Positions 9,001 to 16,545 of a stretch of DNA of 55,024 nucleotides are shown in pieces. The translations under genes were made by a program, and so were the position numbers. Origin of the DNA: Candidatus Wallbacteria bacterium (GTDB lineage: Bacteria > Muiribacteriota > UBA6191 > JACPRK01); the NCBI GenBank assembly GCA_016213845.1, contig JACQZN010000033.1:1-55024 (forward strand), given 5' to 3'. Within the stretch, counting starts at the first letter, position 1. Every line of letters starts with the position of its first letter. Below the pieces are notes generated by a model. It was not told where the DNA came from. It saw nothing but the letters and a program-made list of their open reading frames with translations, and ran no database searches.

Positions 9001-10553
9001 GCGTCGGAGTACTTGAAAGGCGCGCGGCCCGCGAGCGACGCGGCCTCACTCACCTCGGGCTCCGGCTGGGCGGCGGCCCGCTCGGCGGCCTTGCGCGCGA
9101 TGGCGTCCTCTTCGGCCTGGCGCTCCTGGTCGAGCTCGCGCAGCTTCTCCTCGACGCTGACGCCCGGGCCCAGCAGGTTGTCCGGCAGGTCGGGGCGGGC
9201 GTCCCGCAAGCGGGGCAAGAACCTGGGGACCACGCCGGTTGCGCGGTGGTGCCCGAGGATCTTGCCGTCGGGACCGGTGCCTTCCTGGACCCACTCGAAG
9301 ATGTTGGCGATCTCGACGCGGTCGCCTTGCATGCCGCGCACCTCGGCGATGGCCGTGATGCGGCGCGTGCCGTCGTGAAGCCGGTTCTGCTGGACGATGA
9401 CCTGCACGGCGCTGGCGATCTGCTCGCGGATGTTGCGGATCGGCAGGTTCATCCCCGCCATCAGAACCATTGTCTCCAGGCGCCGCACCATGTCGATCGG
9501 GGTGTTGGCGTGACCCGTGGTGAGCGAGCCGTCATGGCCCGTGTTCATCGCCTGGAGCATGTCGAGCGTTTCGCCTGCGCGGCACTCGCCGATGATGATG
9601 CGTTCCGGCCGCATGCGCAGCGAGTTCTTGACGAGCTCGCGGATCGAGACCTCGCCCTTGCCCTCGACGTTGGCCGGCCGGGTCTCGAGCGAGACCACGT
9701 GATCCTGCTGCAGTTGCAGCTCGGCGGAGTCCTCGATGGTGATGACGCGCTCGTCGTCGGGAACGAATCCGCTGATGGCGTTGAGCGTCGTCGTCTTGCC
9801 CGAGCCGGTGCCGCCGCTCACGACCATGTTGAGGCGTGCCAGCACGCAGGCCTCGAGAAACGCCCCCATCTCCAGCGTGAGGCTGCCAAAGTCGATCAGC
9901 TTGTCGACAGTCAGCGGCTTCTTGCTGAACTTGCGGATGGTGATGGTGCTGCCGTTGAGCGCCAGCGGAGGGATGACGATGTTGACGCGCGAACCGTCGG
10001 GCAGGCGCGCGTCGACCATCGGTGAGCTGGCGTCGCAGCGCCTTCCCAGCGGCGCCAGGATCTTCTTGATCACCTGCATCGCCTGTTCGTCTCCGCGGAA
10101 CTTGACGCCGGAGAGCACGACCTTGCCCTTACGCTCCACGTAGATCTTGTCGGGACCGTTGATCATGATCTCCGAGACCGACGGGTCGCGAATGAGCGCC
10201 TCGATCGGACCGAAGCCGACGATGATGTCGAGCAGCTCGCGTTTGACCTTCTGCTGCACGTTCTGGGAGACGCGGGTGGCGCGCTCCCGGACGCTCTCGT
10301 CCAGGATCTTGGCGACGGTCGCGTCCCAGAAGGCCAGCTCCTGGGCCGCCGTGTCGAACGCCGGAAGCTGCATGTACGGCATCTGCCGGAAGAGCGCGTT
10401 CATCGCGTTCTCGCGCAGCGTCGTTTCGATCTCGTCGGCCGCGGAGGTCGTCCCCGACTCCTGCTCTTTCTTGAGCGACTGGGCAGGACTGCCCGACGGC
10501 TTCGCGGGTTCGAGCCCACCCTTCTTCTCTCGAATCCGGTCGGAGAGTTTCAT
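6021..10553 (-). CDS. Triple-module CpaF/TadA-type secretion ATPase
   Basis: One 1510-residue open frame contains three consecutive, complete CpaF-type ATPase modules, about 60-450, 560-985 and 1070-1495. Each has an N-terminal helical domain ending in VSE(V/I)M(V/I)NGP and an arginine stretch (PLGRRCD...DGSRVN). Each also has Walker A GGTGSGKTT (about 247, 766 and 1273), an Asp-box/Walker B region ERxITxED, the GEC(R)xGE motif, and the His-box GHDGSLT(T/S)GHANTP. Charged linkers join the modules. CpaF ATPases normally are single ~450-residue chains that form hexamers and power Tad/type IVc pili or related secretion. Here two chains could make a hexamer with fixed module order. All three active sites look intact. 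No other Tad or pilus genes are in the window. The ATG at 10553 has no upstream in-frame competitor. Confidence 0.93.
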   Translation of the reverse strand: MKLSDRIREKKGGLEPAKPSGSPAQSLKKEQESGTTSAADEIETTLRENAMNALFRQMPYMQLPAFDTAAQELAFWDATVAKILDESVRERATRVSQNVQQKVKRELLDIIVGFGPIEALIRDPSVSEIMINGPDKIYVERKGKVVLSGVKFRGDEQAMQVIKKILAPLGRRCDASSPMVDARLPDGSRVNIVIPPLALNGSTITIRKFSKKPLTVDKLIDFGSLTLEMGAFLEACVLARLNMVVSGGTGSGKTTTLNAISGFVPDDERVITIEDSAELQLQQDHVVSLETRPANVEGKGEVSIRELVKNSLRMRPERIIIGECRAGETLDMLQAMNTGHDGSLTTGHANTPIDMVRRLETMVLMAGMNLPIRNIREQIASAVQVIVQQNRLHDGTRRITAIAEVRGMQGDRVEIANIFEWVQEGTGPDGKILGHHRATGVVPRFLPRLRDARPDLPDNLLGPGVSVEEKLRELDQERQAEEDAIARKAAERAAAQPEPEVSEAASLAGRAPFKYSDALPVELQKLEEEPEQKKRKIGAILQNYRDKKEIEKDEIPFDLNEHIRHQLMDKLNVVLRFENVSLQGRSYEEEKRILSEKLQGCLATLMDEQKLRLSRSAGQEILRQTLKDVAGLGPIQDLLDNPTVSEVMVNGPKRVYAEIKGKLVLTDSLFKDNAHAHHIIQKIVAPLGRRCDASMPIVDARLRDGSRVNAVIPPVALCGPTITIRKFSKKPLKMEQLVTFGSLSQEMFDFLKAAVLARLNIVVSGGTGSGKTTTLNAISGFIPEDERIITIEDAAELQLQQDHVVPLETRPPNIEGSGAVTIRDLVKNSLRMRPERIIVGECRSGETLDMLQAMNTGHDGSLTTGHANTPKDMVARLETMVMMAGLDLPIRNIREQIASAVHLIVQQNRLKDGSRRITAITEVVGMTGDNVRVENIFEFVQEGVDTRGKVIGHFRATGHLPRWLPQFRSAGLALEDDIFGPGTSLAQIFSDIDNETIAREKRDLQEQLARAATRDPDQEVPAAILKRLEGKPPFKWMDCFPLGLHHVTRRPTSAPHIGGLEGRELEKTIRIRGLIFDLMMDKLAALENQGKKLDIEDERAFVQREAMTLFHEVSRSQGIALSEKAGRAVVSELVNEIAGFGPITPLLYDPQVSEVMVNGPWQIYAEKKGKLTLTDSYFRDDSHAMRIINKIVSPLGRRCDVSSPIVDARLPDGSRVNAAIPPVALCGPTITIRKFSKKPIGMDKLVGFGTLTAEMSAFLHACVLLRLNMVISGGTGSGKTTTLNAISSFIPEDERIITVEDAAELQLQQDHVVGLESRPPNVEGAGAITIRDLVKNTLRMRPERIIVGECRAGETLDMLQAMNTGHDGSLTSGHANTPRDMIARLETMVMMAGMELPSKSIREQIASAVNLIVQQSRLHDGKRKITYISEVAGIDGDEVKLVDLFRFYQHGVDDDGHIFGESRATGNLPSFLLRFKYEKIPLPDGIFGIPKTMDQLFAEAEEKRGNDPLG

Positions 10554-10574
10554 GGTCGGGGAGTGTCGAGAGGC

Positions 10575-10637
10575 GAGAATCGAGAATCGGGAGTCGAGAA
10601 TCGAGAATCGGGAGTCGAGAATCGAGAATCGAGAAGC
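10575..10637 (+). repeat. Nine-unit heptanucleotide array with 21-bp higher-order period
   Basis: Nine uninterrupted 7-bp units: GAGAATC, GAGAATC, GGGAGTC, then the same triplet again, then GAGAATC, GAGAATC, GAGAAGC. The order gives a 21-bp superperiod. It lies 22 bases upstream of the start codon of the CpaF gene, so it may sit in that gene's leader or promoter. Confidence 0.88.
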
Positions 10638-10726
10638 GGAGCGATGCTGGCGTCAGTCCCCGTTCGACGGAGCTGCGTCCCCGAGTCAAACCTCGAGCGA
10701 CACGTTTCCCAACCTGCCATCATCCC

Positions 10727-10803
10727 CTTCCATCTTCCACCTTCCATCTCCCAACTTCCACCCCCTCACCCCTCGAGCCTCACTTCTCAAGCCTCAAGCC
10801 TCA
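10727..10803 (-). repeat. Eleven-unit heptanucleotide array ending at the lipoprotein stop codon
   Basis: Exactly 77 bases divide into 11 in-phase heptads. They grade from CTTCCAT/CTTCCAC types (10727-10761), through CCCCTCA and CCCCTCG, to AGCCTCA types (10776-10803). The last three bases, TCA, are the complement of the TGA stop of the minus-strand lipoprotein gene. Units within one array therefore differ but keep the 7-bp phase. Confidence 0.88.
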
Positions 10804-11871
10804 CTTCACCGTGACGATGCTGGCGGCGAACTCGCGGACCTCGTTCTGGGTCACGATGCGGACGCGGGTGCCGCCTTCCTGGTAGGGGTCCGTAAGCGTG
10901 AGGGGGCTGCCGTTGATCACGAAGGCATAGCGCAGGTCGCCCGGCGGAAGGTTGTAGACGTAGCGCGTGAAGACGCGATCGCCGGATTTCTCGTCTCCGC
11001 TGACGGGGCGTCGCGGGTCGTCGAGCGCGGTGAGCGGGTCGGCCACCGGGCAGAACTGGCTTCCCTCGTCCAGGAGCTCGATGCCGCCTTCCAGCGAGTT
11101 GGCGGTTGGCAGCCGGAAGCGGTTGAAGTCCCCGATCACGACGACGCTGATGACTACCGGGAACGCGCTGTCGTTGCCGCGCCCTTCGACGCGGCCCTGG
11201 TTGAGCTGGCCGACCGGATCGTCGGCGAAGAAGATGAACTTCGCTCGGCCGGGTTCCTTTGGCATCACCCGCACGCCCCTCGGGAAGGTGACGGTGGCGC
11301 CGTCGCAGTTGGGGTTCTGAGGATCGAAGCTGCCGGTCAGGGGTGGCTGGTAGAGCGAGAGGTTGTGGGTCTCGGTATCGAACGGACGCAGGAACGTCAC
11401 GGGAGTGACCGCACCTGCGCTCCCGACCTCGACCGGCCCGTAGCCGATGTCGTAGTGCGCGCCGCGCACCACGAAGAACCCCTTGCCCTGCCGCCGGGTG
11501 AAGACCGTCACCAGCCCGTCGTTCTTGACCAGCGCGTTGTCGTTGGCGCGGGGATCCGCCCCGGTGGCGGCGATCGCCGCCCGCAATCCCATCGGCGAGT
11601 TCTCCTTCAGACCGGGCGGAGGCACCAGCGCGGGGAAGGGCAGAGGCGAGAGCTCCGGGAAGAAGTTGATCGCCGCCGTGACCACCGAAGGCGGATCTTC
11701 GGGCGCCGTCCGTTCCTGGAGGCAGCCGAGCGAGGCCAGGGGGAGGAGGGCGAGCAGTGTGAAGAGTAGCGAGTAGCGAGTAGCGAGTAGCGAGTAGGGA
11801 GACCTGGCACACGACGGAGTGATCGTCGAGCTTCCACTCCGCCTTCCATGGCTGTCTTCTCCGGCCGCCAT
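10801..11871 (-). CDS. Putative lipoprotein of unknown function
   Basis: A hydrophobic stretch (LLFTLLALLPLASLGC) ends in a plausible lipobox (SLGC), so the mature protein probably is a lipid-anchored periplasmic or outer-membrane protein of about 300 residues. The mature part has no fold I recognise; it shows strand-rich stretches and an ending suggestive of an immunoglobulin-like fold (YVYNLPPGDLRYAFVINGSPLTLTDPYQEGG). The segment just before the hydrophobic core, YSLLATRYSLL, is encoded by a 7-bp repeat array (11764-11798), so the reading frame has taken in repeat DNA. I chose the ATG at 11871; a GTG at 11943 is in frame but lies inside another array. The true start is uncertain. It is probably co-transcribed with the porin upstream. 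Confidence 0.65.
   Translation of the reverse strand: MAAGEDSHGRRSGSSTITPSCARSPYSLLATRYSLLFTLLALLPLASLGCLQERTAPEDPPSVVTAAINFFPELSPLPFPALVPPPGLKENSPMGLRAAIAATGADPRANDNALVKNDGLVTVFTRRQGKGFFVVRGAHYDIGYGPVEVGSAGAVTPVTFLRPFDTETHNLSLYQPPLTGSFDPQNPNCDGATVTFPRGVRVMPKEPGRAKFIFFADDPVGQLNQGRVEGRGNDSAFPVVISVVVIGDFNRFRLPTANSLEGGIELLDEGSQFCPVADPLTALDDPRRPVSGDEKSGDRVFTRYVYNLPPGDLRYAFVINGSPLTLTDPYQEGGTRVRIVTQNEVREFAASIVTVK
11764..11798. repeat. Heptanucleotide array inside a coding region
   Basis: Four GAGTAGC units plus GAGTAGG on the plus strand, 35 bases. On the minus strand they are read as codons of the lipoprotein signal peptide region, giving the 7-residue peptide period YSLLATR. It is an inverted partner of the array at 11932-11973, about 133 bases away. 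Confidence 0.88.
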
Positions 11872-11931
11872 GCTCGACCGAACTGTCTCCACGTGGCCTT
11901 GCCTCATCAATCTCACCGGTGCGTCACTTGT

Positions 11932-11973
11932 CTCTCTACTCACTACTCACTACTCACTACTCGCTACTCACTA
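11932..11973 (-). repeat. Six-unit heptanucleotide array next to the porin stop codon
   Basis: Units on the plus strand: CTCTCTA, CTCACTA three times, CTCGCTA, CTCACTA. On the minus (sense) strand the array begins directly after the TAG stop (11974-11976) and each unit starts with TAG, so further stop codons recur every seven bases in all frames. Confidence 0.88.
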
Positions 11974-14478
11974 CTAGAATTGCGTCTGCGCCCTCAGCTG
12001 CACGATCTGCTCGGTTCGGAAGAACTTCGCGGGGCCGTTGTCGAGCGGGTCGAGCGGGTTCTCGTACTCGTTGCCGTAGCTCAGTCTCAGCTCCGTCGCC
12101 TCGGTCGGTTCGTAGATGAGCTCCAGGTAGTTGTTGATCACGAAGATGTTCTTGAGGATCGGGACCTTGCCGGCGTTGTCGAGCTTGGTGTCCTGGATTC
12201 CGTGGATGTAGCGGCCCTTGAGTGTCTTGCTGAAGTTGACGTCCATCTCCCCGATGTAGAGCTCCGAGTAGTTGTCCTCGAAGTTGAAGTTGCGGTTCTT
12301 CGTGCCCTGGAAGACGGCCAGCACCTTCAGGCTCGCCCAATCGGTGAAGGCGTACGACGATTCTGCGATCTGGCGGTCGATGTTGCGCCCCTCGACCAGC
12401 TTGGGCGGGATGCCGTTCAACTGGAGATCACTATCGAAGATCTTCTCGGTGGAGCCCTTGATGAAGAAGTCGGGCGTGATCTGGCTCGAAGCCTCCAGGC
12501 GGTGGCGGCGAAAGTGGAAGAGCGAGCCGCTCGACTGCTTCTCGTCCAGGTCGTCGATGAACTGGATCTCGCCCAGGAGGTTCAGCTTCTGTGCGGCGCG
12601 CCAGTCGAGCCGCGCCGTGTTGAGGACCTTGCCCTCGCGGCGGTCGAGCACGCCGTCCCCGTTGCGATCGAGCGGGAGGTGCTTCTCGAGCTCTGTCGTA
12701 AGCTCCATGTGCAGCCGCGTGGTCAGGTCCGCCAGCGCCTGTCCCTGGAAGCGGCTGGCCGGGATCTCGTCGTTGATGATCGGGTTGGCCGGGTCGCGCT
12801 CCCACTTCTTGATCTCGTAGAGACCCGAGAGCGTCAAATCCTGCAGCGCCGCCACGTCCTCGCGCGGGAAGTGGTAGCGCATCAGGAGCCGCGCCGCGCG
12901 TTCACCGCGGGTTGATTCGTAGCCGTCCACGTTGCCGTCCCGGTTCCGATCGACCCCGGGCGTGATCTCGCGCTTGAAGTTGAAGAAGACGTCGGTGTCC
13001 ATGAACGGGTACTGGCCTGTGCGGTTCTGGTAGTCGTAGCCGTACGAGTAGGCCTTCAAGTTCGTCAGGAAGTTCCCGAACTGGTAGGTCGAATCGAGCT
13101 TGAGCCCGGTATCGCTGATGTCCCCGCGCCCCTCCGTCAAGAGCCACTGCAGCGTGCTGTCCCACTGCCGCTTCTTGGTGTGCAGGCCCCACTGGTAGTC
13201 CCAGGCGATCACTCGGTTGAAGTCGAAGAGCGTGTCGTAGCTGAAGACCTGTTCGACAAACGTCCCGCCCACCATCTGGGAGCGGCCCAGGTTGTTGTCG
13301 CGGTACTTCTGCGGCGTGTAGGTGAGCCGCGTGGTGTAGAGGTCCGTGTCGACCAGTCCTCCGGGCTGGAACACCCGGCGGATGTCCTCGACGCCTCGCT
13401 CGTCGCCTGCAAGCCGCCCCAGGAACGTGAAATCGCTGGGTTGCCGCAGGCTGAGCTGGTCGTCGAAGTTGGACAGCTCGCTGCCCGTGAGCGCGCGCTG
13501 CTTGGTGACCGACCCGGTGTAGCCCAGCTTCTTGTAGCTGCCGGAGGCCTCCGCACCCGAGAAAGGCGCGAAGCGGTCGACCGTGAACAGGACGGATGGG
13601 TCGGTCAGGTCGGTCGCCGATTCGTTGAGGAACAGACGCGTGTTGAGCCGCTTGGCCCGGTTGACGAAGTGGGCCCGGTTGAAGCTGAGGCGCTGGTCGT
13701 CGACCGTCTCGGTGGCGAAGTCGTCGATGGTGTCGCCCGAAAAGATCGGGTCGGCAAGGCGGTAGTTCAAGTCGTGGCCGCGCGGGCCGCTCAGGACGCC
13801 CAGGAGCTCCGCGAAGACCTCCACGTTGGTGGCCGGCCCGCCGTCGAGGAACGGCGTTCCGAAGAAACGCAGGAAGATCTGCTGCTCCATCGGTTGCAGC
13901 CCCAGCGACCGGAAGTTGCGGAAAGGGTCGACTTCAGGCAAGAGCAACGTCCCCACGAAGCTCACCGGGCGGAAGACGTAAGTCTCCAGGACCCGGTAGA
14001 AGCCCTCGATCCGGATGTTGCTGTTGCGGGTGTCGAGCTCGTCGGCCTTCTGCTCCTGCCCTTCGACGCGCCGCTCCAGGCTTTCGACCCGGGCTCCCAG
14101 GAGCGTCAGCTCGTTGCGGAGCTCCACCGTCAGCCGCTCCAGCAGCCGCTGGTCGTCGTCCTTGACCTGGGAGCCTTCCTTCTGCAGCTCGCGGGCGCGA
14201 TCGAGAGCGCGCGACACAGCCACAGCCAGGTCGTAGCGCGAGACAATCCGCCGTCCCTGGTAGGTCCCGTCGGCAAAGCCCGGAAGCACTCCGTTGGCGG
14301 CGAGCCGCTCGAGTGCCCCCAGAGCCCAGTGGTCCTTGGGCACGTCGGCGAACGGTCCCGTGCTGGTGGCGGGCGCCTCTTGCGCAAGCGACTGCGCCAC
14401 CAGCGCGAGCGCAAGCAGCAGGTGAAGCCACCAGGCGAGCCTGGCGCTCCGGGGTGCTTTGTGGGTCCGGTGCTCCAT
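11974..14478 (-). CDS. SLH-domain outer-membrane porin-like protein
   Basis: The protein has about 834 residues. It has a signal peptide (hydrophobic LLLALALVAQSLA), then one SLH domain (FADVPKDHWA...LERLAANGVLPGF...YDLAVAVSRAL) and a coiled coil of about 50 residues (LERLTVELRNELTLLG). A long region of alternating strands and loops follows, ending in Phe (LRAQTQF), typical of an outer-membrane beta-barrel. SLH-porins tether the outer membrane to the wall and form channels in Cyanobacteria, Deinococcus and Negativicutes. Two DRNGDG/DRNRDG-type acidic loops may bind Ca2+. I chose the ATG at 14478; a GTG at 14520 with a GACGAGG-like site is an alternative. It lies between two other exported-protein genes on the same strand. 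Confidence 0.85.
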   Translation of the reverse strand: MEHRTHKAPRSARLAWWLHLLLALALVAQSLAQEAPATSTGPFADVPKDHWALGALERLAANGVLPGFADGTYQGRRIVSRYDLAVAVSRALDRARELQKEGSQVKDDDQRLLERLTVELRNELTLLGARVESLERRVEGQEQKADELDTRNSNIRIEGFYRVLETYVFRPVSFVGTLLLPEVDPFRNFRSLGLQPMEQQIFLRFFGTPFLDGGPATNVEVFAELLGVLSGPRGHDLNYRLADPIFSGDTIDDFATETVDDQRLSFNRAHFVNRAKRLNTRLFLNESATDLTDPSVLFTVDRFAPFSGAEASGSYKKLGYTGSVTKQRALTGSELSNFDDQLSLRQPSDFTFLGRLAGDERGVEDIRRVFQPGGLVDTDLYTTRLTYTPQKYRDNNLGRSQMVGGTFVEQVFSYDTLFDFNRVIAWDYQWGLHTKKRQWDSTLQWLLTEGRGDISDTGLKLDSTYQFGNFLTNLKAYSYGYDYQNRTGQYPFMDTDVFFNFKREITPGVDRNRDGNVDGYESTRGERAARLLMRYHFPREDVAALQDLTLSGLYEIKKWERDPANPIINDEIPASRFQGQALADLTTRLHMELTTELEKHLPLDRNGDGVLDRREGKVLNTARLDWRAAQKLNLLGEIQFIDDLDEKQSSGSLFHFRRHRLEASSQITPDFFIKGSTEKIFDSDLQLNGIPPKLVEGRNIDRQIAESSYAFTDWASLKVLAVFQGTKNRNFNFEDNYSELYIGEMDVNFSKTLKGRYIHGIQDTKLDNAGKVPILKNIFVINNYLELIYEPTEATELRLSYGNEYENPLDPLDNGPAKFFRTEQIVQLRAQTQF

Positions 14479-14655
14479 CGACGAGATGGCGAGACGAAGC
14501 CAAAGGTCGGCAGCCGACACGGTGCCTCGTCCATCTCATCGGCAAGGAAGACGTTTGAGGTGACAAAAGGAGAGCGCGAAGCTCTCGGAATGTCCGAAGT
14601 GCCCCCGTCAAGCGTGGCCTCGCCTCGAACGGCCCGCCCGCGGGCGAGTTGCCCG

Positions 14656-16095
14656 CTACTGTCCGGGTGGTGCGGGCAGTGGCTCCCCCGGCGGCGGTGG
14701 CAGTGCCTCGCCCGGTGGGCCGGGAAGGGGTTCGCCCGGAGGCGGCGGGACAGGCTCACCGGGGGGCGGCGGTGCGGCCGTCGGCGTTGGCGTTGCGGGC
14801 TCGGGTGCGGCCGGCTCTGGCGTGCTCGCGGCGGCCGGCGGGGTTTCGACAGCAGATGGTGCGACCCCCGTGGTCTCCTCCAGCGGGGCGGTCGAGGCCG
14901 CCGTTGCCACGGCGGCTGAAGTGGATGTCTCGGCAGGACCGGTCGACACGGGAGCGGGTACTGTCGGCGTCGCGGAGTCTGTTGCCGCAGTGGATACCGG
15001 AGTCGCCGGTGCCGCGGCCGCCGCCACGACCGGCTTAGGCGGCTCCACCTTCACGACCCGCAGGGGCATCGCCTTGCCCAGCAGCCGGGCCATGCTCTCA
15101 CGAGCCTCTTCGGTCCGCATGTCCCGGAACTGCTGCAGCGCATCGGACCGCCGCGGCCGGAGGATGCCCGTGCGGCCCAGGGCTGCCACCCGGCGATAGG
15201 CCCGGAACGCCTCCGATTTCTTCCCCGCCTGCTCCAGACACTTGGCCGCGTTCAAGAAGCTGTCGAGCGCGGGCAGGGGAGGCGCCTGTCCCCTGGGCGT
15301 CTGCTTGATCATCGCCTCGCCGTCGGTGAGGAACCGCTTTGCCGTCTTCTCGAAGAACCGGGACATAATTTGCGCCGGTGGCACCAGCCGGTTTCTCTCC
15401 CACTCGAGAACCTCCGGAACACCCGGCACGTCGCCGGCGTCGCGGTAGACGACCAGCTCCGGTACGCGGTCGTCGTCCACGTCCTCGATGCGGTAGGAGC
15501 TGGCCGGGACGGTCAGGATCGATTCGAAACCGTCGGTGCCTCGCTGGTAGGCGAACACCTCCAGCTGGCCCATCCGGACCGACCCTCCGATGAACCAGAG
15601 CACCAGCAAGGCCTGTGGGTCGCCCTGCTCGAAGGCCACGAACTCCATCCGGTCCACCCCGGAGAACTCGCGCCGGACCTCGGCCATCTTCTTCCAGGCG
15701 CCGCCGTCATTCTCACGGAGCAGGGCCAGCGCGATCCGGCCATCCTCGCGCCACGAGACGGCCAGCTCCGGCCCTCCCCGGGCGTCGAAATCGCCCGAGG
15801 CCTGGGCTTCGGGCCGCTCCACCCCGCTCAAGATCCTCTCCGGCAGCAAGCCCCGGAGCGCGGAGCCGCGGAAGCTGCCGCCCAGGAAGTGTTCCGCCGT
15901 GTCATGGCGCTGGGCGCGCGCGGGCCGGTTGGGCGCAGCGGAGAGCGCGACGGCCAGGGTTGCGACGGTCAGCCACCGGATCGGAAGGCGGCGTCGGCGG
16001 CCGGCGGCGCGTCGCACGGCCCGAGAGATCGAGGCAACGCGCCTTCGACTGCGCTCGAGCGGGGATCGGAGCTTCCAGGGCCGAAGTTCGATCAC
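14656..16095 (-). CDS. Exported protein with Pro-rich C-terminal repeats
   Basis: The protein has 479 residues with an unusually long Arg-rich amino end before a hydrophobic export signal (WLTVATLAVALSAAPNRPARA, about 41-61). The next ~190 residues contain FG-GAP-like phrases (SGDFDARGGPELAVSW, IEDVDDDRVPELVVYRDAG), suggesting a partial beta-propeller. A helical, TPR-like stretch follows (AAKCLEQAGKKSEAFRAYRRVAALG), then an Ala/Thr/Pro linker and repeated PPPPGEP units at the end. It probably is a periplasmic or surface protein of unknown function. The start is GTG. A TATACT on the minus strand at 16107-16102 is only 7 bases upstream, so the mRNA may be nearly leaderless or the start may be further downstream. 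Confidence 0.65.
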   Translation of the reverse strand: MIELRPWKLRSPLERSRRRVASISRAVRRAAGRRRRLPIRWLTVATLAVALSAAPNRPARAQRHDTAEHFLGGSFRGSALRGLLPERILSGVERPEAQASGDFDARGGPELAVSWREDGRIALALLRENDGGAWKKMAEVRREFSGVDRMEFVAFEQGDPQALLVLWFIGGSVRMGQLEVFAYQRGTDGFESILTVPASSYRIEDVDDDRVPELVVYRDAGDVPGVPEVLEWERNRLVPPAQIMSRFFEKTAKRFLTDGEAMIKQTPRGQAPPLPALDSFLNAAKCLEQAGKKSEAFRAYRRVAALGRTGILRPRRSDALQQFRDMRTEEARESMARLLGKAMPLRVVKVEPPKPVVAAAAAPATPVSTAATDSATPTVPAPVSTGPAETSTSAAVATAASTAPLEETTGVAPSAVETPPAAASTPEPAAPEPATPTPTAAPPPPGEPVPPPPGEPLPGPPGEALPPPPGEPLPAPPGQ

Positions 16096-16156
16096 GTGAC
16101 CAGTATATCAGGTTCAGGCCGTCGCGCGCGTCGTCGTGCGAAACCCCGGGACCCGC

Positions 16157-16182
16157 TCAGGCTGAGCCTGTCGAAGCCTGCC
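16157..16182. repeat. Short palindromic REP-like sequence
   Basis: The segment CTCAGGCTGAGCCTG followed by TCGAAGCCTG contains a CAGGCT/AGCCTG palindrome. Very similar CTTCGACAGGCTCAG sequences are scattered in many bacterial genomes; that comparison is from memory. It occurs once in this window, before the nucleotidyltransferase gene. Confidence 0.4.
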
Positions 16183-16228
16183 TGCACGCCAGGCCTGCGC
16201 CCGAGCCGTTCTGATATCCTGGCCGCTG

Positions 16229-16519
16229 ATGGACCGGCTGAGCCAGATCCGCGACCGGCGTGAGGAGATACTGAAGTTGGCGAGCAGCCGTGGCGTGCGA
16301 AACCCCAGGCTGGTCGGATCGGTAGCGCGGGGGACGGCCGGTCCCAGGAGCGACGTCGATCTCGTGGTCGACCTGGATCCTGGCGCCGGGCTGCTGGACC
16401 TGGGGGCGCTGGTGATGGACCTGCGCGAGCTGCTCGGCTGCGCCGTGGAGATCATACCCGTATCGGGTATACGGCCCGGCGCTCGAGACGAGCTTCTCCG
16501 GGAGGCGGTGGCGCTCTGA
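16229..16519 (+). CDS. mntA: MntA-like minimal nucleotidyltransferase (antitoxin family)
   Basis: The protein has 96 residues. The nucleotidyltransferase signature GSVARGTAGPRSDVD carries the GS motif and two acidic metal ligands at the normal spacing; the third acid position is Glu (VEIIPV) instead of Asp. In MntA/HepT modules this enzyme AMPylates and inactivates the HEPN toxin encoded beside it. The next gene begins at or within the stop codon, so they form one unit. A TATCCT 8 bases before the ATG could be a -10 for a leaderless transcript; no -35 is seen. The family is sure. Whether it still works as an antitoxin is doubtful because its partner is degenerate. Confidence 0.85.
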   Translation: MDRLSQIRDRREEILKLASSRGVRNPRLVGSVARGTAGPRSDVDLVVDLDPGAGLLDLGALVMDLRELLGCAVEIIPVSGIRPGARDELLREAVAL

Positions 16520-16545
16520 GGAACGACGGCAAGCGTCTCCGCGAG

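Noticed and set aside
8520..10025. Plus-strand open frame (501 codons) opposite the CpaF gene
   Set aside because: Antisense shadow; it repeats the same Leu/Arg/Asp-rich pattern in step with the three CpaF modules.
10575..10803. CRISPR array
   Set aside because: Repeats are 7 bp without spacers; no cas genes in the window.
16096..16228. Leaderless promoters for the Pro-rich exported protein and mntA
   Set aside because: -10-like hexamers lie 7-8 bases before both starts, but -35 elements are absent and start codons are not certain; only mentioned in the gene entries.
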